A program made the position numbers and the translations under genes. DNA of 38,027 nucleotides from Clostridia bacterium. GTDB lineage: Bacteria; Bacillota; Clostridia; TANB77; CAG-508. Below the pieces are notes generated by a model, which was given only the letters and a program-made list of their open reading frames with translations, made no database searches and was not told where the DNA came from. The DNA is taken from positions 1 through 38,027 of the forward strand of contig JAUNSP010000005.1 of assembly GCA_030539155.1 (NCBI GenBank), written 5' to 3'. The stretch's first letter is position 1; the number at the start of each line of letters is the position of its first letter. Shown here one piece after another: positions 9,086-18,621 of this stretch.

Positions 9086-9451
9086 TTACCAAATTAACAG
9101 TTCACTTCTTCCATCTGATTTAATAATCTCTCCAGATTGGTTATCAATTACCCTCACAATTAGAGATATATCTTGAGGAACAATAATGAGACATCCCTCT
9201 ATATCAACATTCTCAATAGTTATGTCTGACTTCTGCTCTGAATATTCTTTAAAACTAACACTTCCTATTTGATTTGACTCCCCATTTACACTTATTCTAA
9301 TTACATCACTAGAGTCACTTTCAATTATTTTAGGTAATGCTGAATTATTTAGTCTAATAACTAAATAGTTTGTTTTAGGGTTAACTGCAAAACTTAGTTC
9401 CCCTGCTATAACGCCATTACCGTTTGGTTTAATTTCAAAACTATTATCCAT
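9086..9451 (-). CDS. Unknown 121-aa protein, beta-rich
   Basis: No family recognised. 121 aa, no signal peptide and no membrane segment, acidic, one cysteine. The alternating hydrophobic pattern (NYLVIRLNN, DVIRISVNG, CLIIVPQDISLIVRVID) predicts a small beta domain. A TTG two codons upstream (9457) is only 3 nt from the ribosome site; ATG at 9451 has AAGGAGG 8 nt upstream and is preferred. It is transcribed from a near-consensus promoter (9510-9538) back-to-back with that of the plus-strand gene at 9661, and ends at a strong terminator, so it is monocistronic. Its strong promoter and monocistronic layout argue for a real, well-expressed protein. Confidence 0.75.
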   Translation of the reverse strand: MDNSFEIKPNGNGVIAGELSFAVNPKTNYLVIRLNNSALPKIIESDSSDVIRISVNGESNQIGSVSFKEYSEQKSDITIENVDIEGCLIIVPQDISLIVRVIDNQSGEIIKSDGRSELLIW

Positions 9452-9509
9452 TGGCAAAACCTCCTTATTTAAGGTGCGATTTTCTACTACTTAAATTAGT
9501 TACTTTACT

Positions 9510-9538
9510 ATTTTACATAATTTTTCACGTTTTGTCAA
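9510..9538 (-). promoter_or_regulatory. Near-consensus sigma-A promoter for the 121-aa gene
   Basis: Minus strand TTGACA (9538-9533), 17-nt spacer, TAAAAT (9515-9510). Its -35 is only 27 nt from the -35 of the divergent promoter at 9566. Confidence 0.75.
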
Positions 9539-9565
9539 GTACTTTTTTAAATTTTCTCAAACTTA

Positions 9566-9594
9566 TTGACACAATCCCTTTTTAGTGTTATAAT
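9566..9594 (+). promoter_or_regulatory. Consensus sigma-A promoter for the 139-aa gene
   Basis: TTGACA (9566-9571), 17-nt spacer, TATAAT (9589-9594): full consensus. The 5' UTR is about 60 nt and carries an AT-only hairpin (ATTAATTTT, 6-nt loop, AAAATTAAT; 9622-9645) directly before the AAGGAGG ribosome site. Confidence 0.85.
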
Positions 9595-9660
9595 ATTCTT
9601 GTAACTTTTTAGTAGTGTTCAATTAATTTTAAAATTAAAATTAATTAAGGAGGAATTTTT

Positions 9661-10080
9661 ATGAATGAGAGATCAATGAAAAAATTCGAGAGATTAAGAA
9701 AAGATTTTTTAGACCTTCAAGAAATTACTGAAGCTTTAAATGATGAAAAAAGAGATTTATTTAAACAAAAGGATAAACTATATGACTATCATTTTAACGG
9801 GAATGACAGTTCAAAACAAATAAAAATCATTCAAGATCGAATCAACGAGATACATTATTTATTAAAATTATACTGGAAAAAACAAGATAAAGTCATAAAA
9901 AAACTCACAAAATTCTTTTTTAGGAATTTAGACTACAGAACAAACGATTTAGATTATGAAGATGAAACAATTTTAGAAATGTTTGAATTTTATCTTGAAT
10001 ATTCTATAGTGCAACAGGGTGACTGTAGTTCATACTGTAACTTATTATTAAAAGAAAGAAAAAAACAAGAAAAAGATTAG
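9661..10080 (+). CDS. Unknown 139-aa coiled-coil protein
   Basis: No family recognised. 139 aa, highly charged, with no signal peptide. Residues about 5-85 are helical with heptad-like spacing (ERLRKDFLDLQEITEALNDEKRDLFKQK, IKIIQDRINEIHYLLKLYWKKQ). An aromatic, Phe/Tyr-rich segment and a GDCSSYC motif follow near the C-terminus. AAGGAGG precedes the ATG. It has a full-consensus promoter and a strong bidirectional terminator, so it is a highly expressed single gene. Divergence from the 121-aa gene over 209 nt may mean joint control; no operator is obvious. Confidence 0.75.
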   Translation: MNERSMKKFERLRKDFLDLQEITEALNDEKRDLFKQKDKLYDYHFNGNDSSKQIKIIQDRINEIHYLLKLYWKKQDKVIKKLTKFFFRNLDYRTNDLDYEDETILEMFEFYLEYSIVQQGDCSSYCNLLLKERKKQEKD

Positions 10081-10114
10081 ATTTTAAATAAAATCCCTAA
10101 TTGGGTGAAATTCT

Positions 10115-10156
10115 AAAAAAATAATGTTTTGGTAAATTCCAAAACATTATTTTTTT
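10115..10156. terminator. Bidirectional terminator between the 139-aa gene and uvrA
   Basis: AAAAAAATAATGTTTTGG (10115-10132), 6-nt loop, and its complement (10139-10156): 18 bp with A-tract and T-tract at the ends, so it works on either strand. It serves the convergent genes on both sides and abuts a family-1 repeat (10151-10190). Confidence 0.85.
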
Positions 10157-10190
10157 ATATAATCCTATTAATCATGCCACTTTTGTTCTT
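10151..10190 (-). repeat. Family-1 post-stop repeat, copy A (shortest form)
   Basis: On the minus strand it starts at the base after the uvrA stop: AAGAACAAAAGTGGCATGAT TAATA, then directly the family right end GGATTATATAAAAAA. Compared with copies C and D everything between the two ends is missing, so it reads as an internal deletion derivative. Confidence 0.75.
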
Positions 10191-13010
10191 TTATAAATAT
10201 TTTTTTAAAAATTCTCCTGTATAAGATTCCCTTATTCTAGATACTTGTTCTGGTGAACCTACACAAACAATTTGTCCCCCTTTATCTCCTCCATTTAGCC
10301 CTAAATCAATTATATAATCAGCTGTTTTAATTAAATCTAAATTATGCTCAATTACAACTATACTATTTCCAGTATCAACCAATTGCTGAAGTATATCAAC
10401 TAATTTATGAACATCTGCTATATGTAGACCTGTTGTTGGTTCATCTAAAATATATAAAGTTTTCCCTGTTGCCCTTTTAGAAAGCTCTGTTGCAAGTTTA
10501 ATCCTTTGAGCCTCTCCTCCAGATAGAGTCGTTGAGGGTTGACCTAATTTTATATAACCCAAACCTACATCATATAAACTTTTAATCTTATTTTTTATTT
10601 TTGGGACATTTTCAAAAAATTCTAACGCTTCCTCAACTGTCATATCCAAAACATCAGAAATATTTTTACCCTTATACTTTACCTCTAGAGTTTCTTTATT
10701 ATATCTTTTTCCACCACAAACCTCACAAGGTACAAATACATCGGATAAAAAGTGCATTTCAATCTTTAGAATTCCGTCACCTTTACAAGATTCACATCTT
10801 CCGCCTGTTACATTAAAACTAAACCTACCTTTTTTATATCCACGAATTTTAGCTTCATTTGTAGCCATAAAAATATCTCTAATTAAATCAAATGCTCCTG
10901 TATATGTTGCTGGATTTGAACGAGGTGTCTTTCCTATTGGTGATTGATCTATATTTATTATCTTATCAATATTTTCTAAACCAGTAACATCTTCGCACTT
11001 ACCTGGTATCTCACTGGCTCTATTCTTTACTTTTGCAACTGTTTTATATAATATTTCATTAATTAAGGTTGATTTTCCAGAACCTGAAACTCCTGTCACA
11101 CAAACAAACTGACCTAATGGAATTTTCACATCTATATTTTTTAAATTATTCTCCGTAGCCCCTTTTATCTCGATGGAATTTCCATTCGACTTTCTTCTTT
11201 TTTTAGGTACTTTAATTTGTCTTTTTCCACTTAAATATTGACCTGTTATAGATTCTGGTATACGTTTTATTTCCTCCGCAGTACCTTGAGCCATTACTTT
11301 TCCTCCATGTACTCCCGCTTCTGGTCCTATATCAATTATTTGGTCTGCAGCATACATTGTATCTTCATCATGTTCAACAACTATTACAGTATTCCCTAAA
11401 TCTCTCAATTTCTTTAAAGTTCTAATCAATTTTTCGTTATCTTTTTGATGAAGTCCAATGCTTGGTTCATCGAGTATGTATAAAACACCTGTTAATCCAG
11501 AGCCAATTTGTGTTGCTAAACGAATTCTTTGAGCTTCTCCCCCTGATAATGTTTTTGAGGGTCTTGAAAGAGTTAGGTAATCTAAACCTACATCAACCAA
11601 AAATTGCAATCTCTCATTAAGTTCCTTTAATATTTGTGCTGCAATCATTCTTTGCATATTATTTAATTTTAGATTATTTAAAAATTCTTTTAATTTTACA
11701 ATAGACATTTCAGTCATTTCCACAATATTTTTATTTCCCACAGTAACGGATAAACTTTCTTTCCTTAATCTCGCACCATCACAATCTGTACAATGACTAT
11801 CTTTCATATACATCTCATAAAATGAAACCATTCCTGGTGATTTTGTTTCACTATATCTTCTTTCTAAAGTAGGAATAATTCCCTCAAAAGAACTTGAAAA
11901 TTTTCTCTCGCCGGCCGATGTTACATAGCTAAAATCAACTATATCATCACCTGTTCCATAAAGTATTTTATCCATAAAATCTTTTGGCAATTCTTTAATT
12001 GGTTTAGAAATATCTACTCCATAATATCTAGCAATACTCTCAAAATACATTTTTGCCATGGTATCACCCTTTTTCATATTACTAGCACCAAAAGCTTTAA
12101 TCCCATCATATAAAGTTTTTGTTTTATCTGGAATTACTAAATCCACACTCATCTTCATTAAATACCCAAGTCCCATACAAGTTGGGCACGCCCCAAAAGG
12201 ATTGTTAAAAGAAAACATCCTTGGAGTCAATTCTTCTATGCTTATATTACAATCAGGACATGCATAATTTTGGCTAAATAATTTTTCTTCCCCCCCGATA
12301 ACATCTATTAGGACGAGTTTATTTGCATACTTAAGCGCTAACTCAACAGACTCTGTAAGTCGTGAACGAATTTCGGGTTTAACCTTTAATCTATCTACAA
12401 CTATTTCAATGTTATGTTTTTTCTTTCTATCTATATCAATATCATCAGATAATTCATAGATCTCACCATCTATCCTAGCACGAACAAATCCTTCCTTTGA
12501 GAATTCTTGTAATAATTTTGTATACTCACCTTTTCTACCCCTTACAACAGGTGCTAATACTTGCAGTTTTGTTCCTTCCTCGAGTTCTAATATATTATCT
12601 ATTATTTGATCTATTGATTGTTTTTCTATTTTCTTACCACATTCAGGGCAATGTGGAACTCCAATCCTCGCATATAACAATCTCATATAATCATAAATCT
12701 CTGTAACAGTTCCTACTGTTGAACGTGGATTTTTTGAAGTTGTCTTCTGATCTATTGATATAGCTGGTGATAATCCATCAATTTGGTCCACATCTGGCTT
12801 CTCCATCATCCCTAAAAATTGCCTTGCATACGATGACAGACTTTCCATATACCTCCTTTGCCCTTCTGCATATAATGTGTCAAAAGCTAAAGAAGATTTT
12901 CCAGACCCTGAGAGTCCCGTAATTACGACTAATTTATCCCTTGGAATTTCCAAGTTAATATTTTTTAGATTGTGTTCTCTTGCACCTTTTATTACTATTC
13001 TATCATTCAT
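10191..13010 (-). CDS. uvrA: Excinuclease ABC subunit A (UvrA)
   Basis: Damage-recognition ATPase of nucleotide excision repair. From ATG 13010 it is 939 aa, the family's usual length. Two ABC modules: the first Walker [11 protein letters not shown] at about 31-40, the second GVSGSGKST near residue 640, and LSGGEAQRI signatures in both. Zinc motifs are CPECGKK, CPDC...CPTC, and CESCKGDG with [10 protein letters not shown]. The frame is open 14 codons further upstream, but [20 protein letters not shown] is the family N-terminus and AGGGGG lies 8 nt before this ATG. uvrB and uvrC are not adjacent. Promoter 13058-13086; the 5' leader has a perfect 8-bp hairpin. The stop codon abuts repeat copy A. 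Confidence 0.97.
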   Translation of the reverse strand: MNDRIVIKGAREHNLKNINLEIPRDKLVVITGLSGSGKSSLAFDTLYAEGQRRYMESLSSYARQFLGMMEKPDVDQIDGLSPAISIDQKTTSKNPRSTVGTVTEIYDYMRLLYARIGVPHCPECGKKIEKQSIDQIIDNILELEEGTKLQVLAPVVRGRKGEYTKLLQEFSKEGFVRARIDGEIYELSDDIDIDRKKKHNIEIVVDRLKVKPEIRSRLTESVELALKYANKLVLIDVIGGEEKLFSQNYACPDCNISIEELTPRMFSFNNPFGACPTCMGLGYLMKMSVDLVIPDKTKTLYDGIKAFGASNMKKGDTMAKMYFESIARYYGVDISKPIKELPKDFMDKILYGTGDDIVDFSYVTSAGERKFSSSFEGIIPTLERRYSETKSPGMVSFYEMYMKDSHCTDCDGARLRKESLSVTVGNKNIVEMTEMSIVKLKEFLNNLKLNNMQRMIAAQILKELNERLQFLVDVGLDYLTLSRPSKTLSGGEAQRIRLATQIGSGLTGVLYILDEPSIGLHQKDNEKLIRTLKKLRDLGNTVIVVEHDEDTMYAADQIIDIGPEAGVHGGKVMAQGTAEEIKRIPESITGQYLSGKRQIKVPKKRRKSNGNSIEIKGATENNLKNIDVKIPLGQFVCVTGVSGSGKSTLINEILYKTVAKVKNRASEIPGKCEDVTGLENIDKIINIDQSPIGKTPRSNPATYTGAFDLIRDIFMATNEAKIRGYKKGRFSFNVTGGRCESCKGDGILKIEMHFLSDVFVPCEVCGGKRYNKETLEVKYKGKNISDVLDMTVEEALEFFENVPKIKNKIKSLYDVGLGYIKLGQPSTTLSGGEAQRIKLATELSKRATGKTLYILDEPTTGLHIADVHKLVDILQQLVDTGNSIVVIEHNLDLIKTADYIIDLGLNGGDKGGQIVCVGSPEQVSRIRESYTGEFLKKYL

Positions 13011-13027
13011 TTTTTGCCCCCTATTTT

Positions 13028-13047
13028 GGAGAAAATCCCTTTTCTCC
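13028..13047 (-). other. Hairpin in the uvrA 5' leader
   Basis: Perfect 8-bp inverted repeat GGAGAAAA / TTTTCTCC with a 4-nt loop, inside the transcript and ending 8 nt before the AGGGGG ribosome site. It could modulate initiation or mRNA stability. It is not followed by a T-run, so it is not a terminator. Confidence 0.5.
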
Positions 13048-13057
13048 GTCACTAATT

Positions 13058-13086
13058 ATTATATCATATTTTACATAATAGTGCAA
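13058..13086 (-). promoter_or_regulatory. Sigma-A promoter for uvrA
   Basis: Minus strand TTGCAC (13086-13081), 17-nt spacer, TATAAT (13063-13058). No clear LexA-type operator was recognised. Confidence 0.75.
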
Positions 13087-13197
13087 GAGGATTTTAATTA
13101 AATTACGTTACAAATGTTACTGATTAAGGGTTATTATAAACTACACCACAGAATAGACAAATTTTATAATATATATTCTATTAATTTTCATTTTTTT

Positions 13198-13227
13198 GTC
13201 ATAACTTCCAAATGCTCTTAATATATA
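13198..13227 (+). promoter_or_regulatory. Possible sigma-E promoter for spoIVA
   Basis: GTCATAAC (13198-13205), 14-nt spacer, AATATATA (13220-13227), against the Bacillus sigma-E consensus GTCATATT / CATACAAT with the same 14-nt spacing as the dacB promoter at 24787. The -35 is good and the -10 only partial. spoIVA is a known sigma-E gene. Confidence 0.5.
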
Positions 13228-13272
13228 TTAACTAACATTTATGTACAAACATTTTCTTTAAGGAGGTTTTTT

Positions 13273-14754
13273 ATGGAAGAAAATATAAAATTATATCAAG
13301 ATATAGCAAAACGTACTAATGGTGATATTTATGTTGGTGTTGTTGGTCCTGTTCGAACAGGGAAATCTACTTTTATAAAAAGATTTATGGATTTAGTGGT
13401 AATTCCAAATATTAATGACTCATATCAAAGAGAGAGAGCTTTGGATGAATTGCCACAAAGCGCTTCTGGTAGAACTATTATGACCACAGAGCCAAAATTT
13501 ATTCCAAATGAAGCTATAGAAATTTCACTAAACAATAATTTAAAATTAAAAACAAGATTAGTTGATTGTGTAGGTTATTTGGTTAACAATGCAATTGGTC
13601 ATTTGGAGGATGATACTCCTCGAATGGTTAAAACACCATGGTCTGATGAAGATTTACCTTTTGAAGTTGCCGCCGAAATGGGAACTCGAAAAGTAATAAC
13701 CGAACACTCCACAATAGGTGTTTTAATAACAAGTGATGGAAGTATTACTGATATTCCCCGCTCAGACTATATTCAAGCAGAGGAAAGAGTAGTTAATGAA
13801 TTAAAGGCCTTAAATAAGCCCTTTGTAATAATTTTAAATTCAAATAATCCCTACTCAGATTATACTAGAAATTTAAAAGATGAATTGGAAAGGACCTATC
13901 AAACCCCCGTACTTGCTATTGACTGTAATAATATGAATATAAATGACATTGAAACAATATTTGGAAAAATACTATATCAATTTCCTATCGAAAAAATTAA
14001 TATCAATTTCCCTAATTGGGTAAATAATTTAACAAATTCACACTGGTTAAAAAATCAACTTTTCGACGAAATTAGAAACACTTTTTCCAATATTAAAGTG
14101 TTAGATGAGGTTGCAAACTGCGCTAATAATCTAAAAAATAGTGAAATTATTCAAAATGTTTCAATTGACGAAATAAAACTTGAAAACGGTGAAGTATGTA
14201 TTTCTGTTATTATTGATGATGAATTATTTTATAAAATACTATCCGAAGTTTCTGGAATAGATGTTACAAATGAGGGTGATCTATTTTCTATTATCACCGA
14301 CTTATCTTCAACAAAAAGAGAATATGATAAAATTGCTTTTGCTTTAGAAGAAGTTAAAGCAAAGGGATATGGAATTGTTACTCCGTCAATAGAAGAATTA
14401 ATCTTGAATGAACCTGAAATGGTTAAACAAGGTTCACGTTTTGGAGTGAAATTAAAAGCAAAAGCTCCTTCTATTCACATGATTAGGGCAGATATCGAAA
14501 CAGAGGTCTCTCCTATCGTTGGTAGTGAAAAGCAATCTGAGGAACTTGTTAATTACCTTTTATCTGAATTTGAAAATGATCCAAAAAAGATTTGGGAATC
14601 AAATATCTTTGGAAAAAATCTTCATGAACTGGTAAACGAAGGCTTACAAAATAAGCTTTGCAAGATGCCCGAAGATGCACAATATAAGCTTCAAGAAACC
14701 TTAGAGAGAATTATTAACGAAGGCAGTGGTGGACTAATTTGTATTATTTTATAG
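13273..14754 (+). CDS. spoIVA: Stage IV sporulation protein A (SpoIVA)
   Basis: ATPase that polymerises on the outer forespore membrane to make the base of the spore coat. 493 aa, against 492 in B. subtilis. Walker A GPVRTGKST at 25-33; the conserved block RTIMTTEPKFIPNEA and LVDCVGYLVNNAIGH follow, and the family C-terminus GGLICIIL is intact. Mother-cell expression fits the sigma-E-like promoter upstream. AAGGAGG precedes the ATG. Its membrane partner SpoVM is encoded about 4 kb away (18847-18930). The stop codon is followed at once by repeat copy B and then a terminator. Confidence 0.97.
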   Translation: MEENIKLYQDIAKRTNGDIYVGVVGPVRTGKSTFIKRFMDLVVIPNINDSYQRERALDELPQSASGRTIMTTEPKFIPNEAIEISLNNNLKLKTRLVDCVGYLVNNAIGHLEDDTPRMVKTPWSDEDLPFEVAAEMGTRKVITEHSTIGVLITSDGSITDIPRSDYIQAEERVVNELKALNKPFVIILNSNNPYSDYTRNLKDELERTYQTPVLAIDCNNMNINDIETIFGKILYQFPIEKININFPNWVNNLTNSHWLKNQLFDEIRNTFSNIKVLDEVANCANNLKNSEIIQNVSIDEIKLENGEVCISVIIDDELFYKILSEVSGIDVTNEGDLFSIITDLSSTKREYDKIAFALEEVKAKGYGIVTPSIEELILNEPEMVKQGSRFGVKLKAKAPSIHMIRADIETEVSPIVGSEKQSEELVNYLLSEFENDPKKIWESNIFGKNLHELVNEGLQNKLCKMPEDAQYKLQETLERIINEGSGGLICIIL

Positions 14755-14817
14755 AAACAAAAGTGGCATAATTAATATACTCAAACATTTTAAACTTCTT
14801 TCCTATTATATAAAAAA
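14755..14817 (+). repeat. Family-1 post-stop repeat, copy B (internally deleted)
   Basis: Begins at the base after the spoIVA stop: AAACAAAAGTGGCATAAT and TAATATACTCAAACATT, then jumps to the family right end CTTTCCTATTATATAAAAAA. The left part matches copy C through ACTCAAACATT, and the right part matches copy D, so the middle (hairpins 2 and 3) is absent. Confidence 0.75.
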
Positions 14818-14819
14818 TA

Positions 14820-14843
14820 GGGGTATCCTTAAATGGGTACCCC
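14820..14843. terminator. Terminator between spoIVA and the ABC transporter gene
   Basis: GGGGTATCC, 6-nt loop, GGGTACCCC (one wobble pair), then ATGTTTTTTATT on the plus strand. On the minus strand CTATTTTTTATAT follows, so it can serve the convergent gene too. Confidence 0.75.
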
Positions 14844-14850
14844 ATGTTTT

Positions 14851-17800
14851 TTATTCATTTCTTAATGCCAATACTGGATCTTTTTTTGTTGCCTGTTTTG
14901 ATGGAATTAATCCCCCTATCAACGTTAAAATTACACTTAAAATTACTAATGCTATGGCTCCTTCTACAGGGAGAACTGCCGTTATTCCAAGATTTCCTGT
15001 TAATGTATTTATAACCTTATTTATTGGGAATAATAATATGGTGGTAATTAAGATTCCGCAAATTCCTGCAAAAAGTCCTACAATAAATGTTTCCGCATTA
15101 AATATTGATGATATATTCCTCTTCGATGCCCCTATCGCCCTTAATACACCTATCTCCTTGGTTCTCTCTAATACAGAGATATATGTTATTATTCCTATCA
15201 TAATTGATGATACAATTAATGATATACTTACAAATGCTATTAAAACATAACTTACACTATCTACAATTACCTTTACTGAGGACATTAATGTCCCTGTTAT
15301 ATCTGTGTATTTTATAACTTTTTCTTCATCTTCATTTTCCATTTTCTTATTATAATTATCTAAAAAATCTATAAATTTTTCTTTTGACTGAAAATCCTTA
15401 AAGTAGAATGATATACTAGATGGTTCTTCTATATCTTGATATCCAAGTGTACTTAAATTTGCTTTTGCACTCCCAGTTGCATTTTTAGAATACATTGTTT
15501 CTATAAGTCTTTTCATTTCATCCTCATCTAAATTAAATTTAAACGCCGATGCTATTTTTTTCTCATCCACTTTGAAGGCACTTGCCATGCTTTTCATTAA
15601 TTTCGATGTAAGTTCTCCAACTTTTGATAATACATTTTTTTGCATAGCCGCTTCAGTCATTTTTACCGCTATCGTTTTTGATGCTTGAGCTATTGCCTCT
15701 TGATTCACAAATGTTTCAACCATCTGGTTTACTGCACTCTTTACTAACACTGCGCCACCAACTTCACCCATATTTTCATTTTGGTTAGTTTGCTCATTCT
15801 CCCCACTTCCCGCAGAACTTATGCTAATGTATTGTGTTAAAAATCCTTTAATCATATTTGTATACATCGTAGAAAAAGTATCTTGTGGAATTATATAATC
15901 ACTTTCCATTTTTGAGAGTAGTTCCTTACTACTTTCTGTTTTTAAAAATTCATCTACAACACTATCTACATCTCTTCCTTTTATTGAAGCAATCCCAGCC
16001 ACCTGATTTTTATCTATATAATCATTCAATAAGTTTTTTGTAAGTGTGCCCAATGTAGTTTTAAAGTCTTTTTCCGCCTTTTCCGTATCTGCTGTGATAC
16101 TTGAGGAAATCTCATTCATATATCCTTGTGTCATATTTTTTATATCATTTTCGCTAATTTTCCCTCCAAATGCAGACTCTAATGCTTTTTTATCTATCGA
16201 AATCATATCTTTGAAATCTAATCCTGATGCCTTATCATCATCCTCAAAACTTTTGTTACTAAATACATTTATGTCCCCATTTGCTAATTGTTTCTTAACA
16301 ATTTCTGATTTTGATGCCTCTTCTATTACATATCTCGTTAAATCTTTTGTGTATGCAATTCCAGACATTAAACTAATTGAATTTGAGTTATCCTTTGGGC
16401 ACACAATACCTACAATTTTTAAATTCAATGCATTATGATATACACTTTCCATAAAATCTTCATCCTCTGTCATACTTTCGTATACCTTATATTTATCATT
16501 GTATCTATACGTACTTGTGGCATCTAATAATTTTAATTGTATATCCATTAAATCCTTATAGGAAAACTCTAAAGGTATATTATCATTTTGAACTTCTTCC
16601 CCTTGCAAGACTTTAGATATCATATCTTCTAATTCTTTTGATTCCCTTAATCCTAAACTATATAGTAATAAATCTGAAATACTATTTGGATCTGGCAAGA
16701 TTAACATTACTTCATCATATTTTTCCGGTAAGTTTCCTGCTAGAACTTTATATTGTGACTCGATTATTTCCCTTTCATCAATCATTTCATTAAAAACTGA
16801 AGCATTTGATGCTGGCAACATTGAATTCGAACTTCCACTTATATTCGAAATTAGCGTACTTGGATTAAGTCTTGTTATCTCTTGTTTATTATTTTTTGTA
16901 TATATTAATGGTTTTATATCATATAAATACTGTGTAAACGATACCATTTCATCCACTGTTTTTTGATTCTCATCCAAATAATTTTTGAAAGATTTTAAAT
17001 CATTTTTTCCTATTTTTGAAAACATATTTGCCATATTTTGTGTTTCTTTTATTACGCCATCCTTTCCTGTTTCCTCATCATTTTTTTCAACCATCGAAAG
17101 TAACATTGATGTTGTATCTGCTGTTTCTGATGTAACCGTTAATGGATATGAGGTTAGGGTGTCTTCTTGTACCTTATTTATATAATTCTGAAACCCTGTC
17201 GATAATGATAATATTAAAGCTATACCGATTATACCTATCGACCCCGCAAACGATGTTAATATTGTACGCCCCTTTTTTGTGAGTAGATTATTCAAGCTAA
17301 GTGTGAACGCTGTAAACATCGACATTGATGTCTTTCCTAAATTTTTATGTTTCGGTTTTACTACCTCTTTCTCATTAGATATAAATGGGTTTGTATCTCC
17401 TATTATTTTTCCATCTCGCAAATTTACAATTCTTGTTGAATATGCACCTGCAAGCTCAGGGTTATGCGTTACCATTATTACTAATCTATCATCTGCTACC
17501 TGTTTCAATAGTTCCATTATGTTCAAACTTGTTTGTGTATCCAATGCTCCTGTAGGCTCATCCGCTAATAAAATATCAGGATTATTAACTAAAGCTCTTG
17601 CTATTGCAACTCTCTGCATTTGCCCTCCTGACATTTGATTTGGCCTTTTATGTGCTTGTTCCTTTAATCCTACCTTTTCTAGTGCATCGATTGCCCTTTT
17701 TCTTCTCTCTCTTTTTGATATTCCTCCAATTGTTAATGCTAATTCTACATTAGATAGTATTGTCTGATGTGGTATTAAATTATAACTTTGAAAAACGAAA

Positions 17801-18057
17801 CCAATCGTATGATTTCTATAAGAATCCCAATCCCTATCTTTATACCTCTTTGTAGAAATATTGTTTATTACTAAATCGCCATCATCATATCGGTCTAATC
17901 CACCAATTATATTTAATAGTGTCGTCTTTCCAGAGCCTGATGGACCTAAAATTGAAACAAACTCATTATCCCTAAAATTTAGACTTACATCATTTAATGC
18001 TATTTGCACTAAATCGCCTGTTTTATATTGTTTTGAAATCTTTTTTAACTGTAACAT
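14851..18057 (-). CDS. Fused ABC transporter: ATPase plus FtsX-type permease (MacB-like)
   Basis: 1068 aa. The N-terminal ABC ATPase has Walker A GPSGSGKTT (38-46), signature MSGGQ (142-146), Walker B ILLADE (162-167) and the H-loop His in VTHNP (about 198). A membrane segment at about 266-287 is followed by a non-membrane region of about 640 residues, then three membrane segments (about 935-1055) with the FtsX motif VLERTKEIGVLRAIGASKR. This is MacB topology with one enlarged external domain. The class includes mechanotransmitting exporters and wall-hydrolase regulators; the substrate is unknown. AAGGGGGAAGAA precedes the ATG. No partner lipoprotein or two-component system is adjacent. A TATAAT at 18107-18112 is a possible -10 without a good -35. 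Confidence 0.9.
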   Translation of the reverse strand: MLQLKKISKQYKTGDLVQIALNDVSLNFRDNEFVSILGPSGSGKTTLLNIIGGLDRYDDGDLVINNISTKRYKDRDWDSYRNHTIGFVFQSYNLIPHQTILSNVELALTIGGISKRERRKRAIDALEKVGLKEQAHKRPNQMSGGQMQRVAIARALVNNPDILLADEPTGALDTQTSLNIMELLKQVADDRLVIMVTHNPELAGAYSTRIVNLRDGKIIGDTNPFISNEKEVVKPKHKNLGKTSMSMFTAFTLSLNNLLTKKGRTILTSFAGSIGIIGIALILSLSTGFQNYINKVQEDTLTSYPLTVTSETADTTSMLLSMVEKNDEETGKDGVIKETQNMANMFSKIGKNDLKSFKNYLDENQKTVDEMVSFTQYLYDIKPLIYTKNNKQEITRLNPSTLISNISGSSNSMLPASNASVFNEMIDEREIIESQYKVLAGNLPEKYDEVMLILPDPNSISDLLLYSLGLRESKELEDMISKVLQGEEVQNDNIPLEFSYKDLMDIQLKLLDATSTYRYNDKYKVYESMTEDEDFMESVYHNALNLKIVGIVCPKDNSNSISLMSGIAYTKDLTRYVIEEASKSEIVKKQLANGDINVFSNKSFEDDDKASGLDFKDMISIDKKALESAFGGKISENDIKNMTQGYMNEISSSITADTEKAEKDFKTTLGTLTKNLLNDYIDKNQVAGIASIKGRDVDSVVDEFLKTESSKELLSKMESDYIIPQDTFSTMYTNMIKGFLTQYISISSAGSGENEQTNQNENMGEVGGAVLVKSAVNQMVETFVNQEAIAQASKTIAVKMTEAAMQKNVLSKVGELTSKLMKSMASAFKVDEKKIASAFKFNLDEDEMKRLIETMYSKNATGSAKANLSTLGYQDIEEPSSISFYFKDFQSKEKFIDFLDNYNKKMENEDEEKVIKYTDITGTLMSSVKVIVDSVSYVLIAFVSISLIVSSIMIGIITYISVLERTKEIGVLRAIGASKRNISSIFNAETFIVGLFAGICGILITTILLFPINKVINTLTGNLGITAVLPVEGAIALVILSVILTLIGGLIPSKQATKKDPVLALRNE

Positions 18058-18168
18058 TTCTTCCCCCTTACTTATAAGTAAATTTCTGTAAAATAACTTC
18101 TCTTTAATTATATCATAAAAAATTAAAAAAAAGAATACTTTTTCAATACATACTCAACAAAAGCAAGA

Positions 18169-18221
18169 ATAGTGTATAATATGGTGTGTGGATTTTAAAA
18201 GCACATCATATTATACACTAT
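18169..18221. repeat. Long inverted repeat in the divergent spacer
   Basis: ATAGTGTATAATATG (18169-18183) and its exact complement (18207-18221). Six further pairs (two wobbles) extend the stem inward, giving about 21 bp with a loop of about 10 nt. Each arm contains TATAAT on its own strand. No U-run follows. It could be an operator dyad, a small structured RNA, or a relic repeat. Confidence 0.7.
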
Positions 18222-18339
18222 CCTCCTTGTTTTAATTTTTTTATTTTAGGGTTTCCCCCATCCATAAATTAATTATAAAATTTATTTTTCAAATAGTGAA
18301 CACAAATTAGAAAAGTTTTGAAAAAAATACATAAAAGAC

Positions 18340-18368
18340 TTGTTTTTTTTTGTTTTTTATGTTATTAT
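18340..18368 (+). promoter_or_regulatory. Possible promoter for rpmB
   Basis: TTGTTT (18340-18345), 17-nt spacer, TATTAT (18363-18368), about 48 nt upstream of the start. The region is very T-rich, so chance matches are likely. Confidence 0.4.
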
Positions 18369-18415
18369 ATTATATAGTCAAAGTGTTAATTTTTAACATA
18401 TAGGAGGTGCAGAAC

Positions 18416-18613
18416 ATGGCAAAATGTGAAGTTTGTGAGAAATCGATATCTCATGGAAATAAAATAAGTATAGCTCGTTCTCATGTTTCAAGGAGAAGTT
18501 CAAGAACATGGAAACCTAATTTAAGAAAAGTAAAAACTCTAGAAAACGGAGAAAAGAAAACTATTTCTGTATGTGCAAAATGTTTACGTGCTGGAAAAGT
18601 TACAAGAGCTTAA
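18416..18613 (+). CDS. rpmB: 50S ribosomal protein L28, zinc-binding type
   Basis: 65 aa, full length. Cys4, Cys7, Cys53 and Cys56 (CEVC and CAKC) form the zinc site of the C+ type of L28. The core SHVSRRSSRTWKPNLRKV is typical of the family. ATG at 18416 has AGGAGGTG 7 nt upstream; the in-frame GTG at 18407 lies inside the ribosome site and is rejected. Next to spoVM, as in Bacillus, but here the two are convergent. Repeat copy C starts 8 nt after the stop. Confidence 0.95.
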   Translation: MAKCEVCEKSISHGNKISIARSHVSRRSSRTWKPNLRKVKTLENGEKKTISVCAKCLRAGKVTRA

Positions 18614-18621
18614 TTCTTAAA

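Larger units (their letters stand above)
18058..18415. other. Divergent spacer between the ABC transporter gene and rpmB
   Basis: 358 nt with no coding frame that I can support. It holds a TATAAT (minus, 18107-18112), the long hairpin at 18169-18221, and the putative rpmB promoter at 18340-18368. The rest is AT-rich sequence without recognisable structure. Confidence 0.6.
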
